A DNA stretch of 64,000 bases from Ascaphus truei (Eukaryota > Chordata > Amphibia > Anura > Ascaphidae): the NCBI GenBank assembly GCA_036426205.1, contig CM071568.1, forward strand, positions 216,670,527-216,734,526, in the 5' to 3' direction. The notes beneath the pieces were generated by a model that did not search any database, was not told where the DNA came from, and was given only the letters and a program-made list of their open reading frames with translations. Made by a program: the position numbers and the translations under genes. Positions 32,578-43,305 of this stretch are shown here, in pieces (positions within the stretch are counted from its first letter, which is position 1; each line of letters opens with the position of its first letter).

Positions 32578-34423
32578 TCGTCATGTACATCATGTGACAA
32601 TGATGTGAATAGTGCACAATTGAGGGAACTGCGGGAGACGCACATAGCGATCTAGGACATTTAGCCACCGGCATCCTGCTGCAGCCATCACGCCGCTGCT
32701 ATTGAGCCACCAGGATATTTAACCGCCAGCCTTTTCACCACAACTCCCCTAACCATAACCCTTAAAGCCGACCCCTTACCCTAAAACCCCAACCTTATTC
32801 CTTACCCTAAAAACTAATACATGCTAATAATGCACTTACCCTAGCGGTGGAGGCCCAATGGCAGCGGCAAAACGTCCCATTCCGAAACAATGAACTCTTT
32901 GCCTTACATACAGTATATTTCTTATATACAAAAAAAAACTATTTAAAAGACTCCTTAATTTGTGGCTCAGCCGAAATGTAATGCATGGTTGTTTCATACT
33001 GTTTTCAGAAATTCTCCTCCTTTAGTTTTACTATGTCTGTTCTGTTACCCAAGCAGGACAAAGCTCCTGTAAGTAGGGCTAATAAAGGACTGATTGAATG
33101 GAATATTGAACCACTAGAATCTGTGGTAAGAGACCCCACAGGTTTTATATTAATTGCGAGATGCCATCTTAAAATATAAGATGGACCTTACAACTTGGGA
33201 TTGGTAAAGTCATGAAAATACCCCAAAGAAGGTTTAACAACAATGAAGCACGCACTTTCAAGGAGTGGCAAAAAAAATCGACATTTTAGTCAAGGCGCTT
33301 GCATTCCTGCTTTAAGGCTATTAACAAAACATCCAACAGTTAACAGTAGTCTGCTATATATGCTTTTAAAGTTCACGCCAATAACAGCCAACAGTGGCCT
33401 GTCGTAGTTCCCCAGCCTGAAGGTTTTATCTAGAAGCAATAATTCTATTCATAGTCAGACATTACTGCAGTTTAATGACAGATCTGGATCTTGCATTTTA
33501 CTAAAAGTGTTATTTTATTTTTTTAGAAAGTGTGCAAAGAATGAAGAAATTAAAATATTAATTATGTATAAGAGGACAGAAAGGAACCTCGCCTGTGCAT
33601 AAAATCAAAGCAATGTAGGTGTGGATCATGGAAAATATGCAGAATGCTCCGTAACCCCTTCTATACCAGAATGGTTTGCAATGCACCGTGGACTATTCTG
33701 CATCTTAAGGTCACACAGAACATGCAATCTATACTTCTACTTTTCCCACTTAACCATATTCTGTCTAGAGTAAGTCAGCAATGTTCCTGTGACATGGCAA
33801 TCAAGGTGGAAAAAAAACACAAGTTTTGGCATATGTTCATGTAAGATGTTTTACAAAGCTCGATCGTTGCTCATTGTTCAAAGAGTAGGTATTTGCATTA
33901 ATAACTATTCCTTTGTTAGAAGAAGTCTAAGCATCAAACTGAGAAGTTCTGATGCACAGCAAACATATTACAGTATGTCCCTATAATATGTGCTTTACAC
34001 CCAGCTCACCTTTAACTCCCCCCTATTGCACACATGACCAACAGATAAACTGCCCTGCAACGCAAACAGGGCAACAGAGCAGCAAAAAGCTCAATACCAA
34101 GACACATGCAAAATCAAATATAAGAGGGTGGTTTGTGTAATTTTGTGAAAATTACTTTCTTGGTGCTATTGTCATTTTCTCAGGCAAGACAAAACCATCT
34201 CAAGATTTGCAAATCTGGTTGTCTAGAAAATTTTTTTTAAGTTAGTGAAAGTTGGTCAAAATGACACATTTGTAGTCTACGTGATGTATTCTGGATGCAA
34301 ACATGCAGCACCACTCAGACATCTTCTCCCGGGACTGAAAGCTACAGTAGCATCCAATAAAACATATGATCGCCAGCCACATACCCACATTATACTACAG
34401 AAACCGTGTGACTTTCAGGCAAA
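32578..34423. other. Mostly unassigned DNA
   Basis: Holds a CCCTAA-like patch (32738-32822) and otherwise no recognised family. Frames of 60-69 residues show no domain. Confidence 0.5.
32738..32822. repeat. Degenerate CCCTAA-like patch
   Basis: Contains CCCCTAACCATAACCCTTAA, CCCCTTACCCTAAAACCCC and CCTTACCCTAAAAAC. This is a diffuse match to the vertebrate telomere repeat, not a regular hexamer array. Confidence 0.5.
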
Positions 34424-35585
34424 TATTTTTTTTTTTCCAAATGTTTTTTATTAGGCATTGATACAGCAGTGAACGCACAACAAACCACATTGCCTAATTC
34501 AGAGACATTTTAACATTTTTGGGGAAAACAGAATGACAACCTAAATTATCGAGTTAAGGAGATGCCTTCAGAGAGGGAAGGCAGTGGGGAGGGTGGAGTG
34601 GATCTCCACCCTGGCTGTCAGGACCTTGACCCAGAAGGTGGCTAGAGTGTTAGCTCCTATCTCTTGTTCCTCTCGAGAGGGGGTGGGTTTCTATCTGGTT
34701 CGGCCCGGTTGCCTTTCTCTCGTAAGGAGTATCCAAGGCTCCCAAACCTTGTAGAATGCAAATAGGTTTTGTCTCACGGTAGCAGTTAGTCGCTCCATGA
34801 GCATCACCTCACTGATTCTCCTTTTTATCGTTCTCGCAGCTGGTGTGGTTGTTTTCTTCCATGAGGCCGCAATCTCACATCTCGCCACGGTGAGAATAAA
34901 GGAGATTAATTTCCTAGTTGGTCGGACAATGTTGGGCATTGGCCTGGCCAGTAGGAAGGTCAGTGGTTCGATAGGTAATTCTAGGTCAGTGACCTCTTTT
35001 ATCAAATTTTGGACTTTGGTCCAGTACTTTACAATTTTTGGACATGACCACCAGATGTGGACCATGTCCCCTCTATGACACAGCCTCTCCAACATAGATC
35101 TGATGCCAGAGGGTAGATCTGGTTTAAACGTGCTGGGGTAAGATACCAGCAATACAGGATTTTATAAATGTTCTCCTTTATTGTAGTGCATATGGAAGTT
35201 TCTGAGGCTGCCTGCCAGATTTCTTCCCAGGTCTCTCTTTCTATAGTGATATTCAAGTCTGCCGCCCACTTGAGCATGTAGTCATGCTGTGAGAGGGCCG
35301 TTGGTTTCTCTAGTTCCAGGTAAATTTCTGATATAAGACCTTTTTGGTGGGTATTGGCTTTGCAGAGATATTCAAATTTGGTGAGAGTGGGGAATTCTGG
35401 GTGTGGGCATATTTTCCGAATAAAATGTCTGATTTGAAGATATTTGAACGTGTCCAATTCCCTAATTTTGTATTTGGCCCTCAGATCTTGATAGCTCAGG
35501 AGCTTCCCAAGGCTTAGGAAATCTTTCAAGCAAATTTTATCAGATGTTGCTCGATTATTTTTTCTTACTCGACATCAAAAGATTT
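34424..35585 (-). mobile_element. 5'-truncated L1 LINE, antisense
   Basis: The 3' end lies at the T-run 34428-34437 (bottom strand AATAAAAAACATTTGG followed by A-rich sequence). It carries only the last part of ORF2, so it is a typical truncated L1 insertion. Confidence 0.8.
34691..35529 (-). pseudogene. L1 ORF2 C-terminal domain
   Basis: Bottom-strand translation has FKYLQIRHFIRK, WEEIWQAA, YKILYCWYLTPARLNQIYPL and LCWRGC, followed after one frameshift (about 35080-35150) by GDMVHIWWSCPKIVKYWTKV and, near the end, KVWEPWILLTRER. The Trp-Tyr-Leu-Thr-Pro and HIWWSCP motifs are those of the L1 C-terminal, Cys-rich domain, which binds RNA in the family. Better preserved than the copy at 51540-51720. 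Confidence 0.9.
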
Positions 35586-36029
35586 TGGGTAACATAGGAA
35601 TGTGTTGCGCCCTGTCTGGGTGTGTTGTTTCATGAGACGGTGTGTGTGATTAATTATGGGTTATGCTTTTAATGTCACCTAGTGTGCAGTGTGATCAGCG
35701 TTACAGAAGATACAGAGAGTTTAGGTGTGGCTGGCTATCATCTGCCAGGCAGATAGATACAAGTCGTATGTCAAGAAGTGATGACTTGGCAAGATTTATG
35801 CAGGATAACTCTAAATCCCAGAAGTCAGACGTGTAATAACCAATTTATTTGTAACTCATCAAGCGCCCGATCTCCACCCCAGATGTGGCCACATGTACAG
35901 ATACACACGACATTTCTGGGAAAAGGTTCCAGGTCTCTCCCCCTACATAGCATTTAAACTAGAAGGGGTAACAAATTATTCTCATTCAAGAAAACTTGAT
36001 ACAGATCTTTGGAAAAGCAGTCGGAGCCT
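35586..36029. other. Unassigned DNA
   Basis: No feature recognised. Confidence 0.5.
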
Positions 36030-36152
36030 CAGATTGAGCCACCTGTGCTGAAGCAGGGACTGATTGAGCCACCTTGCTGAAGCAGGGATATCTTGAATAT
36101 CTGACCTGTTGGGGGGGGTGGGGGTCTTGGGGACGGATGAAGAGCACCCCTG
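36030..36152. mobile_element. hAT-type foldback MITE, rearranged copy
   Basis: Contains ATTGAGCCACCTGTGCTGAA and GCAGGGA twice, CTGACCTGTTGG, and ends GAGCACCCCTG. It belongs to the family at 10394 and 31720. The left end is missing and part is duplicated. Confidence 0.75.
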
Positions 36153-36560
36153 CAGTGAGGTAATAAATAATAATTGAAATAACTGTCAATATACAGTGAG
36201 AAACAATAACATTCTCTGCATTCTCCTACCATTACTTTATAGGTGGGAAGGAGGGGTGGAAGGTATTGGGGTCTAGAAGCACTGATCCAGCACCCAGAGA
36301 CCTCCATCCTGCGGGAACATTACCCCTTGGATTATTATCTTAGTAACACGCCAGTCACAATTATAAAAAAAAAAAAAAAAAGGGAAGAGTGGAGAGAGGA
36401 CTGTGCCTCTAATTCTCATAGTGCAGAGCACAGCTTTTCTATAGGATTCAATGGCAGCGATAAGTGGGATATACTGAGATGTTTTGCGTTAACACGCTGG
36501 CGGGTGCAATAACCTTCGTTACATCTGTAATGTCTCTCTGCTAAATATCCCTCAGCAGCC
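36153..36560. other. Unassigned DNA
   Basis: Contains an A-run at 36364-36380. No other feature recognised. Confidence 0.5.
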
Positions 36561-36563
36561 TAA

Positions 36564-36833
36564 GGCTTGTTTTATAATACGCGCTGTGCGCGTGCGTGCA
36601 CGTTTAGTTGCTATAGTGCAAGCGGTGACGCGCGCGGTTAGTGGGCGTGACTGACATCCCAGCATTAGGCCGCACTGTGATTGGCTCGCGGCGTGGCAGC
36701 AGCGTGAAAATAACATTTTCTTGCATCTTCTCTGGTCTGCCGCGCCACCGCTCACGGCCGAGGGTGCCAAGTATACAAACATCGGGTTAACACAGCCAAT
36801 TATAATTGACGCGCATGCGCTATATTACAGACC
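36564..36833. mobile_element. Harbinger-type MITE, sister of 16763-17060
   Basis: Starts GGCTTGTTTTATAATACGCG and ends GCGCTATATTACAGACC, flanked by TAA on both sides (36561-36563 and 36834-36836). It shares CGGTGACGC, GGGCGTGACTGA, CAGCATTAGGCCGC and CACAGCCAATTATAATTGAC with 16763-17060. Confidence 0.85.
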
Positions 36834-36836
36834 TAA

Positions 36837-37153
36837 GGCAGCGTCCATGGTCAGCGAGACCGCGCTCGCGGCGTGATCACAATACCTTATGGCAACGATC
36901 GCGGCCATAGAACGCGTCCGTGTGCCTGCGCGATGGGGTGCGCGGTGCGCAAAGAATCAGATCAATTTAATTCTGCGGCGCAACGGCCAGGTCACGTGAG
37001 CAGTTCGCCCAATGAGCACCAACCAGCTCCGTGACGTCATGGCCACGCCCCCTCCCCCAACACGCCTCCCCGTTGAGTCTACCTGGGCCACAAATCGCTG
37101 CAGCTAAAAAGCGGGTGACGTCACGCGAACGGTCACGAGCGCGCCATGGATCC
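36837..37153. mobile_element. Harbinger-type MITE abutting the previous one
   Basis: Begins directly after the shared TAA with GGCAGCGTCCATGG; the complement of its right end reads GGATCCATGGCGCGC. Right flank is TAG. Shares CACGTGAGCAGTTCGCCCAA with the element at 6645-6877. No transposase. Confidence 0.6.
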
Positions 37154-37440
37154 TAGTGGAGCTGCTAAATTGTGCTGTTGAACTATCATCTCTTCATTGG
37201 TGACCTAGGAGGATAAAGTACAGTAGTCTACAAAAAGGCAGAAGCACTTAGTACTTACAAGCATTGAAGATGCATTTAAACACTCCCAATAGTCTTACAA
37301 ATGCAAGTCAGTCACTTTGGGCCATAAAGGTTAGGCAGATGTTGCATGTTTAAGTATGTGTAGTATTAGCTGGAAGTATTGCCCATCACAAGTCTTTGGT
37401 CCACATTTCCATGTATTATATAATATTTCCCTGGACTCAG
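37154..37440. other. Unassigned DNA
   Basis: No feature recognised. Confidence 0.5.
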
Positions 37441-37862
37441 GGATGGAAAAATTCTGGGCGCCTGGTCACCTAAATTTTCCCCCTTGCGTTGATGCTGTGC
37501 GCAGTAAGGACAGACCCGTCACGGCTACTGCTGCCAACTGTGCTCCCCAGCGACCTCTAAAACGGATCTGGAGTGCTGAGAGCGGCAGCGGTGGTGTTTG
37601 ACACGTAACAGGTCATGTTACCGCCACGCTCGGTAGTAAGGAGATCGGGGGGGGGCCGTGCTGGGGGTGGCGCTTGTCAGAGCCATCACGTACTCTCAAT
37701 GCACACTGTGGCATTGAGAGGATGGAGGAGTGTCTACGAGTGAGTGTGTGTCTGTCTGTCTGTGTGTCACAGATACACACGCACACACACACACACACAC
37801 AGTGACAGAGTCGCCGACAGGAGAGGGGTTGCCGAAACGCCAACCCCATGCACCTCCACCGC
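37441..37862. repeat. GC-rich repeat related to 5600-5830
   Basis: Begins near CAGGGATGGAAAAATTCTGG, a hAT-like start. The part at 37675-37760 (GTCAGAGCC, GTACTCT, AATGCACACTGTGG, GAGTGAGTGTG) matches 5690-5790. A CA/GT tract lies at 37745-37802. Right end unresolved. Confidence 0.5.
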
Positions 37863-37953
37863 CTAACGAAAACGCTGGCTCATAAGTATTTTATATTTTT
37901 GTCCACTCCTGCCTGTATTCCATATTGACAATAAGCATATATTGTACATTTTT
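37863..37953. other. Unassigned spacer
   Basis: Nothing recognised. Confidence 0.5.
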
Positions 37954-37957
37954 TTAA

Positions 37958-38357
37958 ACCTGCAGAACAAGCAATATTTTACAGGTGTTTTTTAAATGGT
38001 TCAGTTCTGTACTATAAGAAAATATAATTGTAGCATTTAAAAAACACACACTCTGAAAGACATTTTTAATGTATTATAATATAACAAGCATTTTTTGTTT
38101 CTATAGTAACCAGTTACAAAGTCACATCCCCTTCACTTGTTAAAAAGGCTCAGGCACAACCCTTTCTGAGCCCTGCCCTCTCTCTAGCAGTGCATGAATT
38201 GTATCTTGTGACTGCCTGGTCACATGATGTCCCTACAGAACTTTGCATCTTGGGTCCTCTTCTTGTGTGGATTGTATTGATGCACATATTAAAAGGGGGG
38301 GAAAAAATAATAATAATAAAAAAAACTATTTTAAAAAACGCAGCTTATACGGCTGCT
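37958..38357 (+). mobile_element. TTAA-flanked MITE
   Basis: Bounded by TTAA at 37954-37957 and 38358-38361. Shares GGTTCAGTTCTGTACTATAA-type sequence, GAGCCCTGCCCTCTCTCTAG and GACTGCCTGGTCACATGATG with its relatives. It is inverted with respect to 39018-39486. Confidence 0.8.
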
Positions 38358-38361
38358 TTAA

Positions 38362-39013
38362 TGCACAAATAAGTGTTGGCATGGAATGGTACACAGTGCC
38401 ACCAGTTTTGCTTTATTTTGCATTTGAATAGTAAGAATTAGAAAATATTCACACATTTTCCATTTATTCCAGAAAATGTAAAAAAATAACATGTCCAATT
38501 TTGACTCATCTTTAGTGCTAGTAGTGAATTTGTGCATGGGAGTTCAATAAATGTGATGGACCAATACAGCTACTAGAACTTTGAACTGTAGTGGAGCTAA
38601 AGAGAGTCAGATGGAAGCATTAAGGATCAGGAACGATAAATAGCCGTGGGTACCACCCCTCATGCAGGAGGTGCCAGCACTGCTCTACAATATGTAACTG
38701 GCCCCCCAGGCAGCAAAACTGCTACAATTTGTGCTTACAAGCTATTTGTCCTGGGATTTTAAGTAGTGTTCTCATTTACAGCCATGATTCGGAAGCAATT
38801 AATGTATGATTTATGGACTTGGCCTTCTCTATGGTGGACCAACCAAGGAAAGGAGAGGGGAAAAATACTTAGCATGCAAGACAAACAAAAGCTAAAGCTG
38901 GGAGATCCTAACCCATTCCCTTTCAGAGGAGTCTGTGACGCACATTAAAACTCACATTGCTGCCCCCCTGGTAGTTCACTTATCACTTCAATATCTATTC
39001 TGGTCTGATTTGT
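38362..39013. other. Spacer between two inverted MITEs
   Basis: 650 bp without recognised features. It would form the loop if the flanking elements paired. Confidence 0.5.
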
Positions 39014-39017
39014 TTAA

Positions 39018-39486
39018 AGCAGCAGTTCAAGCTGCCGTTTTTGTTTTTATTTCCCCCCTTTAATATGTGCATCAATACAATCCACACAATGATAAGTAAT
39101 TAGCTAAGTTGCCGATAGATCAATTCTCCTGTGATTGATCGGCGAAGATTCCGCTCGGGGGTTCACTAAATGGCTATCAGTGCAGCAGAAGAGGACCCAA
39201 GATGCAAAGTTCTGTGGGAAAAATCATGTGACCAGGCAGTCACTAGATACAATTCATGCACTATTAGAGAGGGCAGTGTTCAAAAAAGGGATGTCCCAGG
39301 GCCTGTTTCAGCAGAGGAAGGGGATGTGACTTTGTAAATGGTTGCCATAGAAAATGCTTGTTACATTATAATACATTAAAAATGACATTTAGAGTAGTTA
39401 AAAAAAAAATGCCACAATTATTTTCTCAAAGTACAGAACTGATTTTTTTTTTAAAACACACGTAGGATATTGCTTGGTCTGCAGCT
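39018..39486 (-). mobile_element. TTAA-flanked MITE, inverted
   Basis: Bounded by TTAA at 39014-39017 and 39487-39490. Ends AGCAGCAGTTCAAGC and, complemented, AGCTGCAGACCAAGC. The internal CATGTGACCAGGCAGTCACT is the complement of the 37958 copy. Confidence 0.85.
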
Positions 39487-39490
39487 TTAA

Positions 39491-40205
39491 CCCCTATTAT
39501 ACATATCACTGCAATTAGCCGTCCTTGATCCTGCCACATACTGCATTTTTAAACCCAAATGCTCTCACATTTCAGCTGTTGCAGACACCAAAGGGTTCCT
39601 ACCTCCAAATCTTGCTCCTGTTTCAAATTATTTTTCAACCTGGCTTAACTCCCAACACACACAATGGGCAGCCAGAGGTGGAGGTGCCACCAGAAGCAGT
39701 GGTAACGGTGCCCGTTTTCACAAATTGGACGCCTGTCAAACACTGCAACAAAGCTCTTTTGATCTAATTTCTAACACAGCACTGATGCTAAAATACCAAA
39801 AAGGGAGACGGCTTTTTCAAAACAAATGTAACTGTAGGTTGCTCCATGCCTCGCAGTACCAGAACACATGGATTATTATGCACGATAAGGATAAGTAATT
39901 GTGCCCAGACTGAACTCAGGATGACTCATAGGGGTGGGCGAGTGGGCAGAGTTTTACACATTGAATTCACCATTAACTAACAAGGGAAGTCAGGGAGATT
40001 AAAAAAAAAAAAAAACATCCCACACCGAGGGAGTGGGGTCAAATAGCAGAGCTATTCCATAAGACGTCTTATGGTCCATTTCCTTGAATGGATGGAGGTG
40101 GTAATTTGTTTTTTTTTAGCACTACTTAGTCACACCTACTTTTACAAAAACTTTTATTAGTCAGGTATTTTGACATTAAAAAGGCACCTAACAAAATGGA
40201 ATGGA
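39491..40205. other. Unassigned DNA
   Basis: A-run at 40000-40014; no other feature recognised. Confidence 0.5.
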
Positions 40206-40208
40206 GAT

Positions 40209-40257
40209 TATATATATACACACATATATACATATATATATATACATATATACATAT

Positions 40258-40312
<55 letters not shown>
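40209..40312. repeat. (TA)/(CA)n compound microsatellite
   Basis: A TATA/CATA-rich part is followed by a pure CA run at about 40264-40312. Confidence 0.95.
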
Positions 40313-40316
<4 letters not shown>

Positions 40317-40399
40317 ACAAAAGAGAGCCTGCTACTGACCAAAATAAGTAAAGAGAACCTAAATCAGTAAATTAAATAACCTAATAATCTAATGAGGTA

Positions 40400-41235
40400 C
40401 TGACGGTGCTGGGGATAATAATATGTGTCAAGAAAAGAGAAAAAAAAGAAAAGATATCCCACATAAAGCACTCAGGTATACAAAAAATATAACAAATTTA
40501 ATAAAGAAGACATCACACAGAACACATAATAAAACAGTACAGAATCCCTCAGTGGTCTGGAAGATAACCACATAAAACACCCTGGTATATCGTATAATTC
40601 AATTAACTATGACCAGTAGGATCTATTAAATAAATATTAGATAACAGTACCCACAGAGTGGTCAGGCATGAAATTGCCTCCCACCTGTATGACCGGCCGG
40701 TCAAAGAATGTAAGCAAAACAGGCTAACAGAATCTATAAGCCGTTGCTTAGAGATGACACATAAACCAAGGGTCCTGCCACAAACAAGTCTGTAAACTCA
40801 TCAATAGTACCACCTAGATATAAATGTGTGTAATCCCATAAGTAACGGGTGAGAGACGTTCCCCAGAGAAGTAACAATAAGAGAGTCAGGGTGTAAAGTA
40901 ACAGCATGTGTAATACTGAGGGTAACTGCCGAGGACCTAGCAGGAAAAATGCACCACAATAGAGCTGACAAAAACAGCAGTCAATCGGATGTTAAGCAAG
41001 TAATATGTTGCTCAGCATGGTAGGACATATGTATAAGAAGCGGTGACAGCACAGAAATAAATCCAGGAAATGGACGTGACAAATAGTCGTGGTGTAAAGA
41101 TCCTAAGGCAATACTTAGCCCAGTGTGGAGCGTTCAGTAAACACAGTCCATGAGAGCCTGAAGGCGGTCCGCATTCAAAATAAGCATATCCACCACCGCT
41201 GGTCCGCAAGATAGCATCCACAAGATGATATAGAG
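40400..41235 (-). mobile_element. PLE-like flank, antisense (probable)
   Basis: A non-coding stretch whose bottom strand has the AT/T-rich untranslated character of PLE flanks. It abuts a PLE nuclease segment on the opposite strand. Assignment is by style and position, not by domain. Confidence 0.4.
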
Positions 41236-41239
41236 GAGT

Positions 41240-41665
41240 TAGGAGTACAAACAACAAAGGACAAGCCTATGCAATATCCACACAGCGGCACAATACAAAT
41301 ACCACACAGGAATCTGGAGTACAAAATCAGAGGAAGGGTCACTTGTTCCGCCAGCAATGTCGTGTACCTCATCATGTGCATGAAATGCACAGGGGGCTGC
41401 TACTACATAGGTGAGACAGGGGCTAAACAAGAGAATGACTCTGCATCACCACAGCATCACACACGGAACAAGAGACAGTCCTGGCGGCGAACATTTCTCT
41501 GACTCTGGCCACAAGATGAACGATCTGAAGGTGGCCATACTCAAAGGTAATCTCTGAACACCGAAAGAGAGACGGTTGCATGAATACGAATTTATGCAAC
41601 TGTCCAGGATACTTAGCGATGGCCTAAACCGAGACCGAAGTTTTATGAGTCACTACTGACATGAG
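41240..41665 (+). pseudogene. PLE GIY-YIG endonuclease remnant
   Basis: Top strand: IPHRNLEYKIRGRVTCSASN, VVYLIMCMKCTGGCYYIGET (CxxC then the GIY-YIG-type YYIGET), then in shifted frames SGHKMNDLKVAILKGNL, ERRLHEYEFMQLSRILSDGL and NRDRSFMSHY at the end. This is the PLE C-terminus. The element lacks reverse transcriptase and is broken by frameshifts. Sequence differs from both PLEs at the start of the window. Confidence 0.85.
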
Positions 41666-41748
41666 AGAACTCTCTTCCCATGAGTACTAAAGGCCATGTC
41701 CATACATACTGCGAGATAGATATATATATCAAATAAAAAGATCACTTG

Positions 41749-41864
41749 TGAGCACATTCACATGTCTTATGCAGGTCTGCAACCCTGCCTTTTCACCATT
41801 ATCACCCAGCATACAGCACTTCCACTGCAGCAAGGGATTCTGGGAAATTACATGCAAATGAGTA
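41749..41864. mobile_element. Small palindromic-end MITE, copy 1
   Basis: Contains CACATGTCTTATGCAGGTCT, GCAACCCTGCC, CACTGCAGCAAGGGATTCT and ATTACATGCAAATGAG. It matches 53579-53674, but its left end is mutated (TGAGCACATTCACATGTC). Confidence 0.7.
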
Positions 41865-42548
41865 CACAATGTGTCACCTTTTATCTAAAAATCCACTGTT
41901 ACATAGAGCCCATATAAGCTAATGCTCGCTGTTAACACAGCTTTAAAGCACAGCATGGGAATCCAATTCTTTAAAGTATATACTGTATATATATATATGC
42001 GCCCCGGAATGATATTGGAAGATTTAAAGAACAGATATCCCTAAAGAGCACAACAACAAAATATCACCAAATATACATTGATTTCTGCTTTTGTTAGGAT
42101 CTAGTTAGGAGCTCACTCCACACGTATGTGGGACAAGAGTGGGATGGGTGCTGAGAAATTAATCTATTACCTTGTGGTGTGAAAAAGTCTTCAATCTTAC
42201 ACCTGTTAAAACTTAAATATTGTACCCTGTGGATAAAACCAACAACCTAGACAGTCGGTCACGGGTTACACCGAAACCACCGGGATCACTGGCACCAGAC
42301 AGGACAAAGTTGTTGAATAAAATGAGGCTTATTCTGGCAAGCCAGCAGACAAAACTAAATGCACAATCACAAGATACAATACCAATTGGGGACCTGGGGA
42401 GTAGACTCTAGCCTCGCTAGGTGCAGGGGCCTGCTTCCACTAGGCTTGCCCTATCCACTTCTCGTCCTGCATCTCAAAGTGCTGAACACACAGCAGCCAC
42501 TCTGAAATACTCCACATTGTCTCGTACTCTGATCGGCAGTGCTCCTTA
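41865..42548. other. Unassigned DNA flanking an LTR
   Basis: No domain. A short TA run lies at 41985-42000. The 42210-42548 part may belong to the element into which the LTR inserted. Confidence 0.4.
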
Positions 42549-42553
42549 CATAG

Positions 42554-43300
42554 TGCAACGCTGCGCTCACCACGAACAAGGCTGGACCCCGGTACTGAGG
42601 TGGTAAGATAAGACAGCCTGCACCCACGGCAGCGGGAATAGGCCTGGTAGGTGGATAGTCTGGAGTGCCGGGTCAGGATTGGAGAAGGAAGGTAGTAAAG
42701 TACTTGCGGGTCGTGGAGCGGAGCCAGGAGAATGGTCAGTGTCCGAGAGCCACGGTCAAGGGTTGGAGAGGAGAGTGGTGAGAGGCAAGCCGAAGTCAGA
42801 TTGCAGTGAGTGGTCCAAAGCCAAGCCGGTACACAGGAGAGAAGACAACAAGAGATTTAAGGCACAAGGCGAGGCAGAGAAGGAAACACAGGATAACCAT
42901 GAAACTATGCTCAAAGAAGGAATGGCTGAGAAGAACATTTATAGGAGCCAGAGTCTAATGAGGGCAAGGAGTGGGATGGAGGAGCGACCACACCTAACCC
43001 ACGGATTGGTCAGGGTAAAGGGAATCAGCTGGACAGGTGATTGCCTGGGCGTGCAGCTTGAGAGCGGTGCGCGCGTCCCCTGCACGCTGTGTGGGAGGAG
43101 CAGTTGCGTGGCACGGGAGGGGGCGGAGCTTAACCCAGTGAGCGTGGAAGAATCCTGGCTTGTGCACATGCGGTAACAGGCGCGGGAGTCTGTCCTGCGG
43201 GAGAGGAGCCCGTGCTGCTGGAGGAAGATCTGCAGAGTGCAGAGCGGCGCTGGGTTAGGGGGAAACTCTCTTAGAGCGAAGCGTTCCACCATCCCTTACA
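42554..43300 (-). mobile_element. Solo LTR, antisense, with 5-bp duplication
   Basis: On the bottom strand it starts TGTAAGGGATGGTGGAACGC and ends GTGGTGAGCGCAGCGTTGCA, that is TG...CA. It is flanked by CATAG at 42549-42553 and 43301-43305, an exact 5-bp duplication. It is 747 bp, with a TATA-like CCTATAAATG (bottom strand near 42945) and a pyrimidine-rich 3' half. No internal gag-pol is present, so it is a solo LTR, probably formed by LTR-LTR recombination; a Gypsy-type origin is likely but not shown. The 165-residue top-strand frame at 42679-43176 is the antisense of this LTR. Confidence 0.85.
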
Positions 43301-43305
43301 CATAG

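Noticed and set aside
34797..35078. 93-residue top-strand frame
   Set aside because: Antisense of the L1 ORF2 C-terminal remnant.
42679..43176. 165-residue charged frame
   Set aside because: It is the antisense of a solo LTR with clear ends and duplication.
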